31,253 bases of DNA. Source: CALCCV01 sp964388665 (GTDB lineage: Bacteria > Bdellovibrionota > Bdellovibrionia > Bdellovibrionales > Bdellovibrionaceae). The position numbers and the translations under genes are program-made. The notes beneath the pieces were generated by a model, which searched no databases, was not told the DNA's origin, and saw nothing but the letters and a program-made list of their open reading frames with translations. Location: positions 1 through 31,253 of the forward strand of contig CAYMBJ010000043.1 in the NCBI GenBank assembly GCA_964388665.1. Direction: 5' to 3'. Shown here one piece after another: positions 16,439-24,586 of this stretch (position 1 is its first letter; the number at the start of each line of letters is the position of its first letter).

Positions 16439-17257
16439 ATGAACTTGAAACATTTGACCGATGAAGTCCTTCTATCAGAAACCAAAAAGGCTGTGAAAGA
16501 CGAAAAACAGGCGACGCTAGTGGTCCTCTATCACTTGAAAGAAGTTGAGCATCGGCGTCTTTTTGCGAGCTTAAAGTTTGAATCTCTCTTTGACTACGTC
16601 AAAGAGCATCTGGGTTATGAGGGCAGCGAAGCTTACCGCAGAATTGCAGCCATGAGATTGCTCGCCGAGCTTCCAGAAATTGCTCCGGCTGTGGAATCAG
16701 GACGATTAAGCCTCACTCACTTAAATCTGGCGCAGGCGCATTTTAAAAAGGAACAAAAATCACGCGGTGAAGGATTGAGCCGTGATGAGAAAAAGGATGT
16801 CCTGCGGCAGGTTTGTGGAACCTCCACCCGAGTCGCCGAAAAAGTGATTGCGGATAAAGCCAGTTACTCAGAGCCCAAGTTAGAGTCCTTGCCTGTCGAC
16901 CAGGAGTTGCTGGTCAAACTGAAATATCTTAAAAGTCTAATGGCCCATTCAGACCCAGGAATTTCAGACAACGAGCTTTTGCATAAATTGGCGGATCTGG
17001 CGATTGAAAAATTCTCCGTCCCAGGGAAATCCCCTATTCCTGGAGCTGTCCGACGAGAGGTTTGGCAAAGAGATGGCGGCAAGTGCACAAACTGTGGCTC
17101 CCAACACGCGGTTCAATACGATCACTTTCCAACACCAAAATCTATGGGAGGACCCGACACTATTGATAACTTGCGATTGCTGTGTCGAAACTGCAATCTA
17201 AGATCGGCGATTGAGATTTTCGGCGCGGGAAAAATGGCGGCCTATCTGAGGCATTGA
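16439..17257 (+). CDS. HNH endonuclease family protein
   Basis: This encodes 272 aa from the ATG at 16439, with GGAGG 6 bases upstream; the frame opens 9 codons earlier. The N-terminal 140 residues are helical (LFDYVKEHLGYEGSEAYRRI), a segment that I recall from a family present in several copies in Bdellovibrio-like genomes. The C-terminal HNH domain has zinc-type pairs CTNCG and CRNCN around YDHFPTPKSMGGPDTIDNLRLL. The His-containing loop reads DHFPTPKS, one residue longer than the DHxxPKS form expected, which might affect cleavage. Role unknown: possibly a mobile or defence-related nuclease. A small hairpin follows at 17295-17309. Confidence 0.82.
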   Translation: MNLKHLTDEVLLSETKKAVKDEKQATLVVLYHLKEVEHRRLFASLKFESLFDYVKEHLGYEGSEAYRRIAAMRLLAELPEIAPAVESGRLSLTHLNLAQAHFKKEQKSRGEGLSRDEKKDVLRQVCGTSTRVAEKVIADKASYSEPKLESLPVDQELLVKLKYLKSLMAHSDPGISDNELLHKLADLAIEKFSVPGKSPIPGAVRREVWQRDGGKCTNCGSQHAVQYDHFPTPKSMGGPDTIDNLRLLCRNCNLRSAIEIFGAGKMAAYLRH

Positions 17258-17294
17258 AATTTCCTTGCTCCTTTGCATTATTGCGGCTTGCCGA

Positions 17295-17309
17295 GCCCTT
17301 TTTAAGGGC
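17295..17309 (+). terminator. Short hairpin after the HNH gene
   Basis: GCCCTT, a 3-T loop and AAGGGC form a perfect 6-bp stem 38 bases beyond the HNH stop. No T-run follows, so termination here is uncertain. Confidence 0.3.
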
Positions 17310-17487
17310 GGGCTTGCTGGGAGGCTTTGGAATCGCTCAAATTTGTGGCGGTTTCTTTAACTTGGATCCATTTCGGATCGGCTCTGGGCTGCGTTGAGGC
17401 TGGCTAGCAGAGCATTTTCAATGATTCTTTGCACAGTCATTGACAGATCATGATGATGTATCATGAAACAACTATGGGAGGACTATC

Positions 17488-17955
17488 ATGTCTGGAGTTA
17501 ATAAAGTTATAATCGTAGGCAATCTGGGGAATGACCCAGAAATCAAAACAGTTGGCCAGGGCGGAACCGTGGCTAGATTCAGCGTTGCGACGAGCGAGTC
17601 TTGGGTTGGCAAAGATGGCCAAAAGCAGGATCGCACCGAGTGGCACCGCATTGTGGTGTGGGGCAAGCAAGCTGAGAACTGCGCCAAGTTCCTTAGCAAA
17701 GGCCGTCAGGTCTATGTGGAAGGCAAGTTGCAGACGCGCAGCTGGGATGATGCCACAACAGGACAGAAGAAGTACTCGACAGAGATTGTTGCGCAAACGG
17801 TGCAGTTTCTTAGCAGTGGTGCTGGAGCGAGTGCGGGCGGCGGTTCCTACAATCGCAATAACGCCAATGCTGGCGGTGGCGGCGGTGAAGAGATGACCCA
17901 AGATTTTGGGCCGGAGCCTTCCTTTGGTAATGATTCAGACGACATTCCATTCTAA
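17488..17955 (+). CDS. ssb: Single-stranded DNA-binding protein
   Basis: This encodes 155 aa. It binds single-stranded DNA as a tetramer in replication, recombination and repair. The OB fold occupies about 1-112 (NKVIIVGNLGNDPEIK, RFSVATSESW, TEWHRIVVWGKQAENCAKFL, VYVEGKLQTRSW). A Gly/Ser/Asn-rich linker follows, with the canonical acidic tip DSDDIPF that recruits partner proteins. GGGAGG six to seven bases before the ATG fixes the start. It stands alone, converging with the YgjP gene across the palindromic element at 17957-18186. Confidence 0.97.
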   Translation: MSGVNKVIIVGNLGNDPEIKTVGQGGTVARFSVATSESWVGKDGQKQDRTEWHRIVVWGKQAENCAKFLSKGRQVYVEGKLQTRSWDDATTGQKKYSTEIVAQTVQFLSSGAGASAGGGSYNRNNANAGGGGGEEMTQDFGPEPSFGNDSDDIPF

Positions 17956-17956
17956 A

Positions 17957-18080
17957 TACCAATTTTGATTCGCGTTAAGACCTTCGTTGGCTGCGGCCAT
18001 CGCCGCTTGCGACGTGCCAGGAGCACGCCTCAGCGCCTCCGGCCTTGCCGCCTCGGCCTTAACGCGACTTAAAATTGGTA
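17957..18080. repeat. Long inverted repeat with about 80-base interior
   Basis: The arm 17957-17979 (TACCAATTTT...GCGTTAAG) matches the reverse complement of 18058-18080 at 21 of 23 positions. The 78-base interior is GC-rich and contains a smaller palindrome, CGCCGC-TT-GCGACG at 18001-18014. It starts one base after the ssb stop codon and could act as a bidirectional terminator, or be a small non-autonomous mobile element (MITE or REP-like). Confidence 0.75.
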
Positions 18081-18126
18081 CCGTAAAAATTTTTGATTCA
18101 CGTTAAGACCTTCGTTGGCTGTGACC
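17963..18126. repeat. Direct repeat of the element's left end
   Basis: Bases 17963-17998 recur at 18091-18126 with 33 of 36 identical (both TTTTGATTC[G/A]CGTTAAG then ACCTTCGTTGGCTG). The second copy therefore begins a second element just beyond the right arm of the first, but no matching right arm follows it before the YgjP gene ends. Confidence 0.75.
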
Positions 18127-18128
18127 GT

Positions 18129-18186
18129 CGTCGCCAGCGACGCAATCATCGTCGCTTGCGACGTGCGACGACCGTCGCTTGCGACG
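18129..18186. repeat. Three tandem short palindromes
   Basis: CGTCGC-CA-GCGACG (18129-18142), CGTCGC-TT-GCGACG (18150-18163) and CGTCGC-TT-GCGACG again (18173-18186) are perfect 6-bp hairpins with 2-base centres. A fourth, imperfect copy lies in the first element at 18001-18014. The regular spacing recalls REP/BIME clusters. Confidence 0.75.
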
Positions 18187-18226
18187 CGGTTATTTGCGCC
18201 TGCGATGCGCGAGGGGCAATGCACTG

Positions 18227-18985
18227 CTAGAGCCCATCAAGAAAGTCGGCCCAGTGCTGAACTTGATTGAGCTCACGGTCCATCTGTAGGGCATCGGGAA
18301 TGATCACCGAGAGCAAATTCCAAAATTGATTGCTGTGATTGAGGTGTCGCAAATGAGCGAGCTCATGGGCGATGACATATTCGATCAAATGGGGTGGGAG
18401 GGCAATGAGCTTCCAGTTCAAGTTGATCACTCCATTTGAAGAACAGCTTCCCCAGCGGCCTCGATTTTTGCGCCACTTCAGTTCCTTGACGGGCTTTGTG
18501 ATGTGCGCTTTCACGATGGGGCTGTTGGCCACCTGCCAAAACTTTTCGGTCATGATCATTATGGCCAAGTGTTTTATGGCGGCGATGAAGCTGTCAGTTA
18601 GCTCCATCAGCTCGCGCTGCAACTGGTCCCGCGGCACAAAAAATTGCAGTTCATCAGATTTCTGAACCACAAAGGCCTTTCGCAGGGGCGTAAAGTGCCG
18701 GCGAATTTTTACCTCTTTTCCCATCCAGCGAATGGGGTCGCCATCCGCTGTCGGAAATCTGGTGGCCGTCTGATGGTAGGCGCTCAAACATTTTTGAATC
18801 CATTTGATTTTTGATTCGGCAAACTCAATCAGCGCTTGTTTCGGCGTGGATTTGCTGGCCAAAACCATGGTCTGCCCCTTAATCACTTTGAGGGTGATGC
18901 ATTTGCGGCGGGGCCGGCGCACGACATCGATGGTGATGTCGCTCAAAAAAATCTGTTCGCGGTCTTTGGCAATGCTTGATTTCAT
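18227..18985 (-). CDS. YgjP-type zinc metallopeptidase (M48/DUF45)
   Basis: This encodes 252 aa, cytoplasmic with no signal peptide. The zinc site is HELAH (207-211) with the third ligand His217 in NHSNQFW, as in YgjP/SprT-like metallopeptidases. Upstream is the family-typical WGSCSSNGVINLNWKLIALPP. The N-terminal half contains RRPRRKCITLKV, the usual strand pair of this family. The substrate is unknown. Its ATG directly abuts the TAG of the helicase gene (TAG|ATG), so it is translationally coupled and its ribosome site lies inside the helicase gene. Confidence 0.9.
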   Translation of the reverse strand: MKSSIAKDREQIFLSDITIDVVRRPRRKCITLKVIKGQTMVLASKSTPKQALIEFAESKIKWIQKCLSAYHQTATRFPTADGDPIRWMGKEVKIRRHFTPLRKAFVVQKSDELQFFVPRDQLQRELMELTDSFIAAIKHLAIMIMTEKFWQVANSPIVKAHITKPVKELKWRKNRGRWGSCSSNGVINLNWKLIALPPHLIEYVIAHELAHLRHLNHSNQFWNLLSVIIPDALQMDRELNQVQHWADFLDGL

Positions 18986-21649
18986 CTATGCATACCCGGT
19001 GATGGGGCCAATGCTGATGAGTTCTAGAGCGGGTCGGCCTAATTTGCGGCTGGCCGGCAAATGAACAAGGCACTCCATCTCCCAATCCGAAATCTCTTCA
19101 GGATCAACGAGAATCTGTTTGATTCGCAAACTCTCGCCCTCGTCCACCATGCTGGTGTTGTGAGCGGCGCGGGCTTTGGGGTCGGTGCACACTCTTTGGT
19201 GCTCTTCGTAATAGGGAGTCATGGCTTTTTCTAAATCGATTTCCTGCCAACTCTTGCCGGTAACGTTGGGCTCTTCTGTGATCCAGTCGAGCTGTTCGGC
19301 GGCGGTTTCGTAATCTTTCATCGCAAGCGCTCGCAGGAGGAGAAAGAGGGAATTGCGAATCGCAATTGTAAACATCTTTTTATCTTGCGTGAGATCCATG
19401 GGCCCGCTCCTGTTGGCGCCGCCCGAGCCAACGCCAGAATCAACGCCAGAGCCGGAGCCAGAGCCAACGCCGGAGCCACTTCCGACTTCGCCAGAGCCCG
19501 CAGCGGAAGCCGCCGAAAGATCACCCGTTTGCGCCTCCCATGCAGAGGCCCTGCGGAGCTTTTCCCACTCTTCCACCAGGCTTGAATCCACTGCCTTTAG
19601 GAGGGCGCTAAAGTAAGAAATGATTTCAAGCACGGGTTCCGTCTTTGCTGCAACGGGAACGTTTTGCTCCAGAACCTTATAGACATCAGATAGGTAGCGG
19701 AGGAGCTGCCCCTCTGAGCGCTGCAGGCCGTATTCGCGAATGTACTCGGCAAAGGTGTGAAAGTTTTCGTACATTTCGCGCGCCACAGATTTTGGTCGAA
19801 TGCTCTCTTGGCTGATCCAAGGATGGTTTTCGAGAAAAATACTAAATGTCGTATAAATAAAATCCCGATTGGGCTTGGGGTGCTCGAGCTTTTCGAGCTC
19901 CTCAATGCGTTCGTCAAACTCAACGCCGGCCATTTTAAGTTCCAGCATTTTTTCGCTCTTGATGCGATCCAGTTGCTTGCGCAAAACAGTGTCTGGATTT
20001 TCTAAAATGGACTCTACAAGTGTTAGCAAATCCAAAGCGTAGAGAGGGCTCTGTGGTTCAAGGACCTGTATGGCGTCAAGCAAATACAGTGAGAGCGTCT
20101 GATTGAGTGAAAAGTCATCTTGCAGATCTGCATGGACCTTTATTTTTCGGCCCGATTGGGGTTGCGGAACAATGAATTCAATGATCTTTCGTTCTAAAAG
20201 CGCGCGAAAGAATTTAAAAGACAATTGCAACTGATGCCTTTTGCTTTTTTTAGATTCGTGCGAGTTATGAATCAGCGCCTGCATGGCCTTGCAGCCATCC
20301 TCTTCGCGGCTAAGAACATTGAGCAACATACCGTGGGTAACAGAAAATGACGAAATCAATGGCTCAGGGGTTGATGATTGTAGTTTTTGAAATGTTTCGG
20401 CAGTCCACATAACAAAGCCCTTTGGTGGCGGCGTCTTCATGACCAATTTGCGGAGTTTTTTGGGATCATTGGCCGCCTTGGACTTTTGCTTGTTGTTTTC
20501 AATCACGTGGGCCGGCGCCTGTGCGGCCACCGTGCCACGAGTGTCAAAACCGCGTCGTCCAGCCCGGCCACTGATCTGTTGAAAATCGCGCACACTCAAG
20601 ATTGCAGTTTTGTGGCCGTCATACTTGCAAAGTTTTGTAAATAGCACCGAACGTATCGGCACATTCACACCCACGCCCAAGGTGTCCGTGCCGCTGATCA
20701 CTTTGAGCAGCCCCTGTTGTGCAAGCTTTTCCACAATGTTGCGGTATTTGGGCAAGAGTCCAGCATGGTGGATGCCGATACCATGGCGTAAGACCTTTTG
20801 AAATTCTTTGCCGTAGGGACTGTGAAAATGAAAGCCTTGCAAAAGTTCGGCGATCATTTTCTTTTCTTCTTTTGTTGAGAAATCTACACTGAGTAGGCTT
20901 TGAGCTTCGTCTGCGGCCTCTCGTTGCGAAAAGTTCACCAGATAGATCGGAGCCAAGCCGCGCTTAACCATATCACCAATGGTTTCGTGAATGGGAGTTT
21001 CGCAATATTCAAAATCAAGTGGGACGGGACGGTCTTGGGAGCTCACCAAAAGAGTCTCTTTGCCAGTCAACTGAGTTATAGATTTAATAAAAAAATCCAT
21101 ATCGCCAAGTGTGGCTGACATCAGTAAAAATCTCGACTGTTTGAGTGTTAGCAGAGGAATCTGCCAGGCGGCGCCCCGCTGCTTGTCAGAGTAGTAATGA
21201 AACTCGTCCATTATGACATCATCAACTTTGAGAAGCTCGCCCTCCCGAAGGGCACGGTTGGCCAAAATTTCGGCCGTGCAACACAGAATGGGTGCACCGG
21301 GGTTGACAGCAGCATCACCTGTGATCATGCCCACCTGATCTGGTCCAAAGTCACGACAGAGATCGCGAAACTTTTCATTCACGAGCGCTTTGATGGGGCA
21401 GGTGTACACAGAACGTCGACCCAGGGCGAGAGATTGAAAATGCACAGCCAGTGCCACCAAACTCTTTCCCGAGCCAGTGGGTGTATTTAAAATAATATTT
21501 TTACCTTCAAACAGTTCGAGAATGGCCTCTTCTTGGGCGGGATAGAGAGTGAGGTCTTTGTAGGTAATGTAGTCTAAAAACTGATCGAGAATTTTTTCGG
21601 TGGAGGCCTCCCCTTTGGCGGGGAGTCTCCAATACAGTGGCCAATCCAT
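18986..21649 (-). CDS. Ski2-like DEAD/DEAH RNA helicase (DUF3516 type)
   Basis: This encodes 887 aa. Helicase core: Walker A TPTGSGKS (56-63), TCPIKALVNEKF, DEFHYY (DEFH 148-151), SAT (178-180), and motif VI QISGRAGRRGFDTRG, the Ski2/Mtr4 signature. The C-terminal half is helical and matches the DUF3516 arrangement. Residues of about 716-744 are a pure Gly/Ser/Val/Asp linker (GSGEVGSGSGVGSG and so on) encoded by repeated short units at 19418-19500. No strong ribosome site precedes the ATG, which lies 8 bases after the stop of the secreted-protein gene. The role is presumably RNA processing or decay; the bacterial branch is poorly characterised. Confidence 0.88.
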   Translation of the reverse strand: MDWPLYWRLPAKGEASTEKILDQFLDYITYKDLTLYPAQEEAILELFEGKNIILNTPTGSGKSLVALAVHFQSLALGRRSVYTCPIKALVNEKFRDLCRDFGPDQVGMITGDAAVNPGAPILCCTAEILANRALREGELLKVDDVIMDEFHYYSDKQRGAAWQIPLLTLKQSRFLLMSATLGDMDFFIKSITQLTGKETLLVSSQDRPVPLDFEYCETPIHETIGDMVKRGLAPIYLVNFSQREAADEAQSLLSVDFSTKEEKKMIAELLQGFHFHSPYGKEFQKVLRHGIGIHHAGLLPKYRNIVEKLAQQGLLKVISGTDTLGVGVNVPIRSVLFTKLCKYDGHKTAILSVRDFQQISGRAGRRGFDTRGTVAAQAPAHVIENNKQKSKAANDPKKLRKLVMKTPPPKGFVMWTAETFQKLQSSTPEPLISSFSVTHGMLLNVLSREEDGCKAMQALIHNSHESKKSKRHQLQLSFKFFRALLERKIIEFIVPQPQSGRKIKVHADLQDDFSLNQTLSLYLLDAIQVLEPQSPLYALDLLTLVESILENPDTVLRKQLDRIKSEKMLELKMAGVEFDERIEELEKLEHPKPNRDFIYTTFSIFLENHPWISQESIRPKSVAREMYENFHTFAEYIREYGLQRSEGQLLRYLSDVYKVLEQNVPVAAKTEPVLEIISYFSALLKAVDSSLVEEWEKLRRASAWEAQTGDLSAASAAGSGEVGSGSGVGSGSGSGVDSGVGSGGANRSGPMDLTQDKKMFTIAIRNSLFLLLRALAMKDYETAAEQLDWITEEPNVTGKSWQEIDLEKAMTPYYEEHQRVCTDPKARAAHNTSMVDEGESLRIKQILVDPEEISDWEMECLVHLPASRKLGRPALELISIGPITGYA

Positions 21650-21657
21650 TCAGTTCG

Positions 21658-22248
21658 CTATTCGGCACGGCACAGATGTTCATTTCTACGAAAGTACTCG
21701 TAACAGACGCTGGTGCCTCGGCAATCGCTAGGAAAGCTGGAGTAAATGTAGTCGGTGGGGCAGCGAAGCTTATCGCCCCAAGAAACATCAACATCGAAGC
21801 TGCCAGTGGCAATGGGGTTGTCATTCACATCGCGCAAAATATAAGACACATTGTTTTGGCCGATACGCAAAAGTGGTCGTTGGGTTAGGGTCGAAATCAA
21901 AAGATTCACGGCCTTTTCTGATCGGCCCTCTTTGCCAATATAATCAACGCTCTTTGTAGAAGAGTGATCATCTGTTGTGGCAGTCAATACCACTTCGTCA
22001 ATCTGCGGATTGACTGGCCCTAGAACGTAGCTGGTTCTCGCAGGCTCGGTTCGTGTGCCATTGCAAAATGCGATGTGTGTTTGGTAGCCACCGGTGTCGC
22101 GGCATCTAACGCGGGCAATGCCTTCAAGCTGGTGAATGGTGAATTGATCACCGGCCTCAAAGCGCACCTCGCTGGCTGACGCTTTCCAAGAAAATGCTCC
22201 GATTGCCATTAGAATGCTCATCAATCCCGCTAATTTTGAAATGTGCAT
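21658..22248 (-). CDS. Secreted Cys-rich protein, unknown function
   Basis: This encodes 196 aa. A signal peptide (MHISKLAGLMSILMAIGAFSW) is cleaved after KASA, before SEVRF. The mature part holds six cysteines, two near the start (RVRCRDTGGYQTHIAFC) and four in the last 35 residues, suggesting three disulfides outside the cytoplasm. The middle is beta-rich. I recognise no family. GGGAGGAATT before the ATG is a strong ribosome site. It is the first gene of a unit with the Ski2-like helicase and YgjP peptidase; the spacing is tight (8 and 0 bases), though a functional link is not obvious. Confidence 0.78.
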   Translation of the reverse strand: MHISKLAGLMSILMAIGAFSWKASASEVRFEAGDQFTIHQLEGIARVRCRDTGGYQTHIAFCNGTRTEPARTSYVLGPVNPQIDEVVLTATTDDHSSTKSVDYIGKEGRSEKAVNLLISTLTQRPLLRIGQNNVSYILRDVNDNPIATGSFDVDVSWGDKLRCPTDYIYSSFPSDCRGTSVCYEYFRRNEHLCRAE

Positions 22249-22383
22249 AATTCCTCCCTGTTGGCGCCTATTCTAAACAGAGAAGATCGCGCGAGCAAGG
22301 CGAAAAACAGCTTAACCGTGGCCCTCGATCAGGTTCGTTGCCACCTGAAAACCAAGCAGCGTCACAGCACGGGTGTCGATGTT

Positions 22384-22412
22384 TTGACATTGGCAAGTTC
22401 TTGGCCTTGAAT
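22384..22412 (+). promoter_or_regulatory. Overlapping sigma-70 and sigma-54-like promoter for acs
   Basis: TTGACA (22384-22389), 17 bases, then TTGAAT (22407-22412) fits a sigma-70 promoter with a perfect -35. Inside it, TGGCAAG...TGGCC has GG at 22392-22393 and GC at 22404-22405, exactly the 10-base gap of sigma-54 promoters, though the -12 element deviates from TTGC. The start codon is 57 bases downstream. Confidence 0.4.
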
Positions 22413-22469
22413 TTCACCTGTTGAGATACTGCTGACCCTTTGTGAGCAGAATCTATTGAGGAGGTCGCT

Positions 22470-24524
22470 ATGATCGTGGAATCTTCGGTTGAATACAAAG
22501 CAAGAGCCAATTTAAAATTCAAGAAATATCAAAGTTGGCTGGCCTTAGCTGATCAAGACAGCGAAAAGTTTTGGGCGGAGCAAGCGGAACGCATCTCTTG
22601 GTACAAGCCCTGGCACACCACCAAACAGGTGAGTTTTGAGTCTCCAGTTAACATCCGTTGGTTTGATGGTGGTGAGCTCAATGCCTGTTACAACTGCGTT
22701 GATCGCCATGTGGAAGCGGCTCCCCTCAACAGCAAAGTGGCAATGATTTTTGAGCCGGACTCTCCCGATCTGCCTTCAAGAAAAATCACCTATGCCGAGC
22801 TCTATAGTGAAGTGAATCTTTTGGCGCGCGTGCTTTTGGACCACGGTGTTCAGCGCGGCGATCGCGTCACCATCTATATGCCGATGATTCCCGAAGCGGT
22901 TTATGCCATGCTGGCCTGTGCCCGCATCGGTGCGATTCACTCAGTGGTGTTTGGTGGATTTGCGCCTGATTCCATTTGCGATCGAATTCTGGATGGCGAA
23001 TCCAGCTTTGTGATCACGGCTGATGAAGGAGTGCGAGGTGGTAAAAACATCCCTCTAAAAAAGAATGTTGATCTGGCGCTCGAAAAATTAAAATCGCAAC
23101 TCAAGGCGGCCAAAGGTACGGCCAGTAAGTCGGCCAAAGAAACGACCGAAGAAACGGCCGAAGAATCGGGCGGAAGCAGTGAGTTTGCGGGTGTACAAAA
23201 GGTTTTTGTTTTTCCTTATCAAGGCAAAAATTCTGATATCACCTGGCATCCAGAGCAAGACGTGAATTGGCAAGAGGCCGTCAACCATCTTCGCAACAAA
23301 AACTTAGAAGAGGTGTATGTCAAACCGGAAAGCATGAACGCTGAGGATCCGCTGTTTTTGCTTTACACCTCCGGCTCAACAAATAAGCCCAAGGGCGTCT
23401 TGCACACCACCGGTGGCTATATGGTGTATTCCAATTTTACCTTTTCTGAGGTGTTCGACTACCGTGACGAAGATGTTTTTTGGTGCACGGCCGATGTGGG
23501 TTGGATCACGGGACACAGTTACATTGTTTACGGACCTCTCAGTCGTGGAGCCACAATGGTGATTTTTGAGGGCGTGCCTTCCTATCCGGATGTGTCGCGA
23601 TTTTGGGAAGTCATCGACAAGCATCAGGTCAGTATTTTCTATACCGCACCGACAGCGCTGCGTGCGCTCATGTGCCATGGCGAGAGGCCCGTCTGGTCGA
23701 CTTCGCGAAAATCCTTGCGGCTTTTAGGAACGGTCGGAGAACCCATCAATCCCGAGGCTTGGCAATGGTACCACAAGGTGGTCGGCGAGGAGCGCTGCCC
23801 GATCGTGGACACTTGGTGGCAGACCGAAACGGGAGGAATTTTGATTTCGCCACTGCCAGCGGTCAACGCCATGAAGCCGGGCTCGGCGTCTGTGCCTCTG
23901 CCTGGAATTAAAGCGTGCATTTTGAATCCGCAAACAGGAGAGGAATTGTCGGGAGCCTGCCAAGGAGTCTTGGCACTCAAAGACAGTTGGCCAGGGCAAA
24001 TGCGCACGGTTTATGGCAGTCATGCCCGCTTTGAAGAGACCTATTTCAGTCAGTATCCGGGATATTATTTTACTGGGGATGGCTGTCGGCGTGATGAAGA
24101 TGGATTCTATTGGATCACGGGGCGCGTGGATGATGTGCTCAACATTTCTGGGCACCGCATAGGCACTGCCGAGGTGGAGAGCGCCTTTGTCGCGCATGAA
24201 ACCGTGGCAGAAGCTGCCGTGGTGCCTCGGCCACACGAAATCAAGGGGCAAGGAATTTATGCATTTGTCACATTGAAAAATGGTGTGGTCGCCAGTCAAG
24301 AGCTAAAAAAGAAATTGATTGAACAGGTTCGCCACGAAATTGGTGGCATTGCCTCTCCTGATTGGATTCAGTTTGCACCAGGACTGCCAAAAACGAGATC
24401 AGGCAAGATTATGCGTCGAATCTTGCGCAAAATTGCGGAGGGGCAGGTCGACTCGCTTGGGGACACCAGCACGCTGGCGGACCCTTCGGTGGTTGAAGAC
24501 CTAAAGAGACATCGCATTTCTTGA
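22470..24524 (+). CDS. acsA: Acetyl-CoA synthetase, AMP-forming
   Basis: This encodes 684 aa. It activates acetate with ATP and CoA to acetyl-CoA through acetyl-AMP. Visible are the N-terminal ACAS block (WFDGGELNACYNCVDRH), the P-loop LLYTSGSTNKPKG, VDTWWQTETGG, YYFTGDGCRRDEDGFYWITGRVDD and the C-terminal PKTRSGKIMRR with Lys646, the lysine normally switched off by acetylation. It is about 30 residues longer than the usual 650. The excess is a charged low-complexity insert at about 210-238 (KETTEETAEESGG) made of 12-base repeats. GGAGG lies before the ATG. The DUF6580 gene follows by 62 bases and may be co-transcribed. Confidence 0.96.
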   Translation: MIVESSVEYKARANLKFKKYQSWLALADQDSEKFWAEQAERISWYKPWHTTKQVSFESPVNIRWFDGGELNACYNCVDRHVEAAPLNSKVAMIFEPDSPDLPSRKITYAELYSEVNLLARVLLDHGVQRGDRVTIYMPMIPEAVYAMLACARIGAIHSVVFGGFAPDSICDRILDGESSFVITADEGVRGGKNIPLKKNVDLALEKLKSQLKAAKGTASKSAKETTEETAEESGGSSEFAGVQKVFVFPYQGKNSDITWHPEQDVNWQEAVNHLRNKNLEEVYVKPESMNAEDPLFLLYTSGSTNKPKGVLHTTGGYMVYSNFTFSEVFDYRDEDVFWCTADVGWITGHSYIVYGPLSRGATMVIFEGVPSYPDVSRFWEVIDKHQVSIFYTAPTALRALMCHGERPVWSTSRKSLRLLGTVGEPINPEAWQWYHKVVGEERCPIVDTWWQTETGGILISPLPAVNAMKPGSASVPLPGIKACILNPQTGEELSGACQGVLALKDSWPGQMRTVYGSHARFEETYFSQYPGYYFTGDGCRRDEDGFYWITGRVDDVLNISGHRIGTAEVESAFVAHETVAEAAVVPRPHEIKGQGIYAFVTLKNGVVASQELKKKLIEQVRHEIGGIASPDWIQFAPGLPKTRSGKIMRRILRKIAEGQVDSLGDTSTLADPSVVEDLKRHRIS

Positions 24525-24586
24525 CCACATTTGCTTTTGTAAAGTAAGGTGCTGCCATTGCCTGTAAGATATAAAGGAGCTGAGGA

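Noticed and set aside
16267..16485. Minus-strand 72-residue frame ending before the HNH gene
   Set aside because: Its first third is antisense to the HNH gene start and ribosome site; the remainder is too short to support.
17440..17464. ssb promoter TTGACA with TATCAT
   Set aside because: The spacer is only 13 bases, too short for a sigma-70 promoter.
17957..18080. Integron attC site or CRISPR repeat
   Set aside because: The core GTTRRRY/RYYYAAC boxes do not match, there is no integrase nearby, and the repeats lack regular unique spacers.
19353..19616. Plus-strand frame with Pro-Glu repeats (TPEPEPEPTPEP)
   Set aside because: It is the antisense reading of the helicase Gly/Ser linker; the helicase frame has full domain support.
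23724..24299. Minus-strand 191-residue frame in acsA
   Set aside because: Antisense to a strongly conserved enzyme; its residues show no domain.
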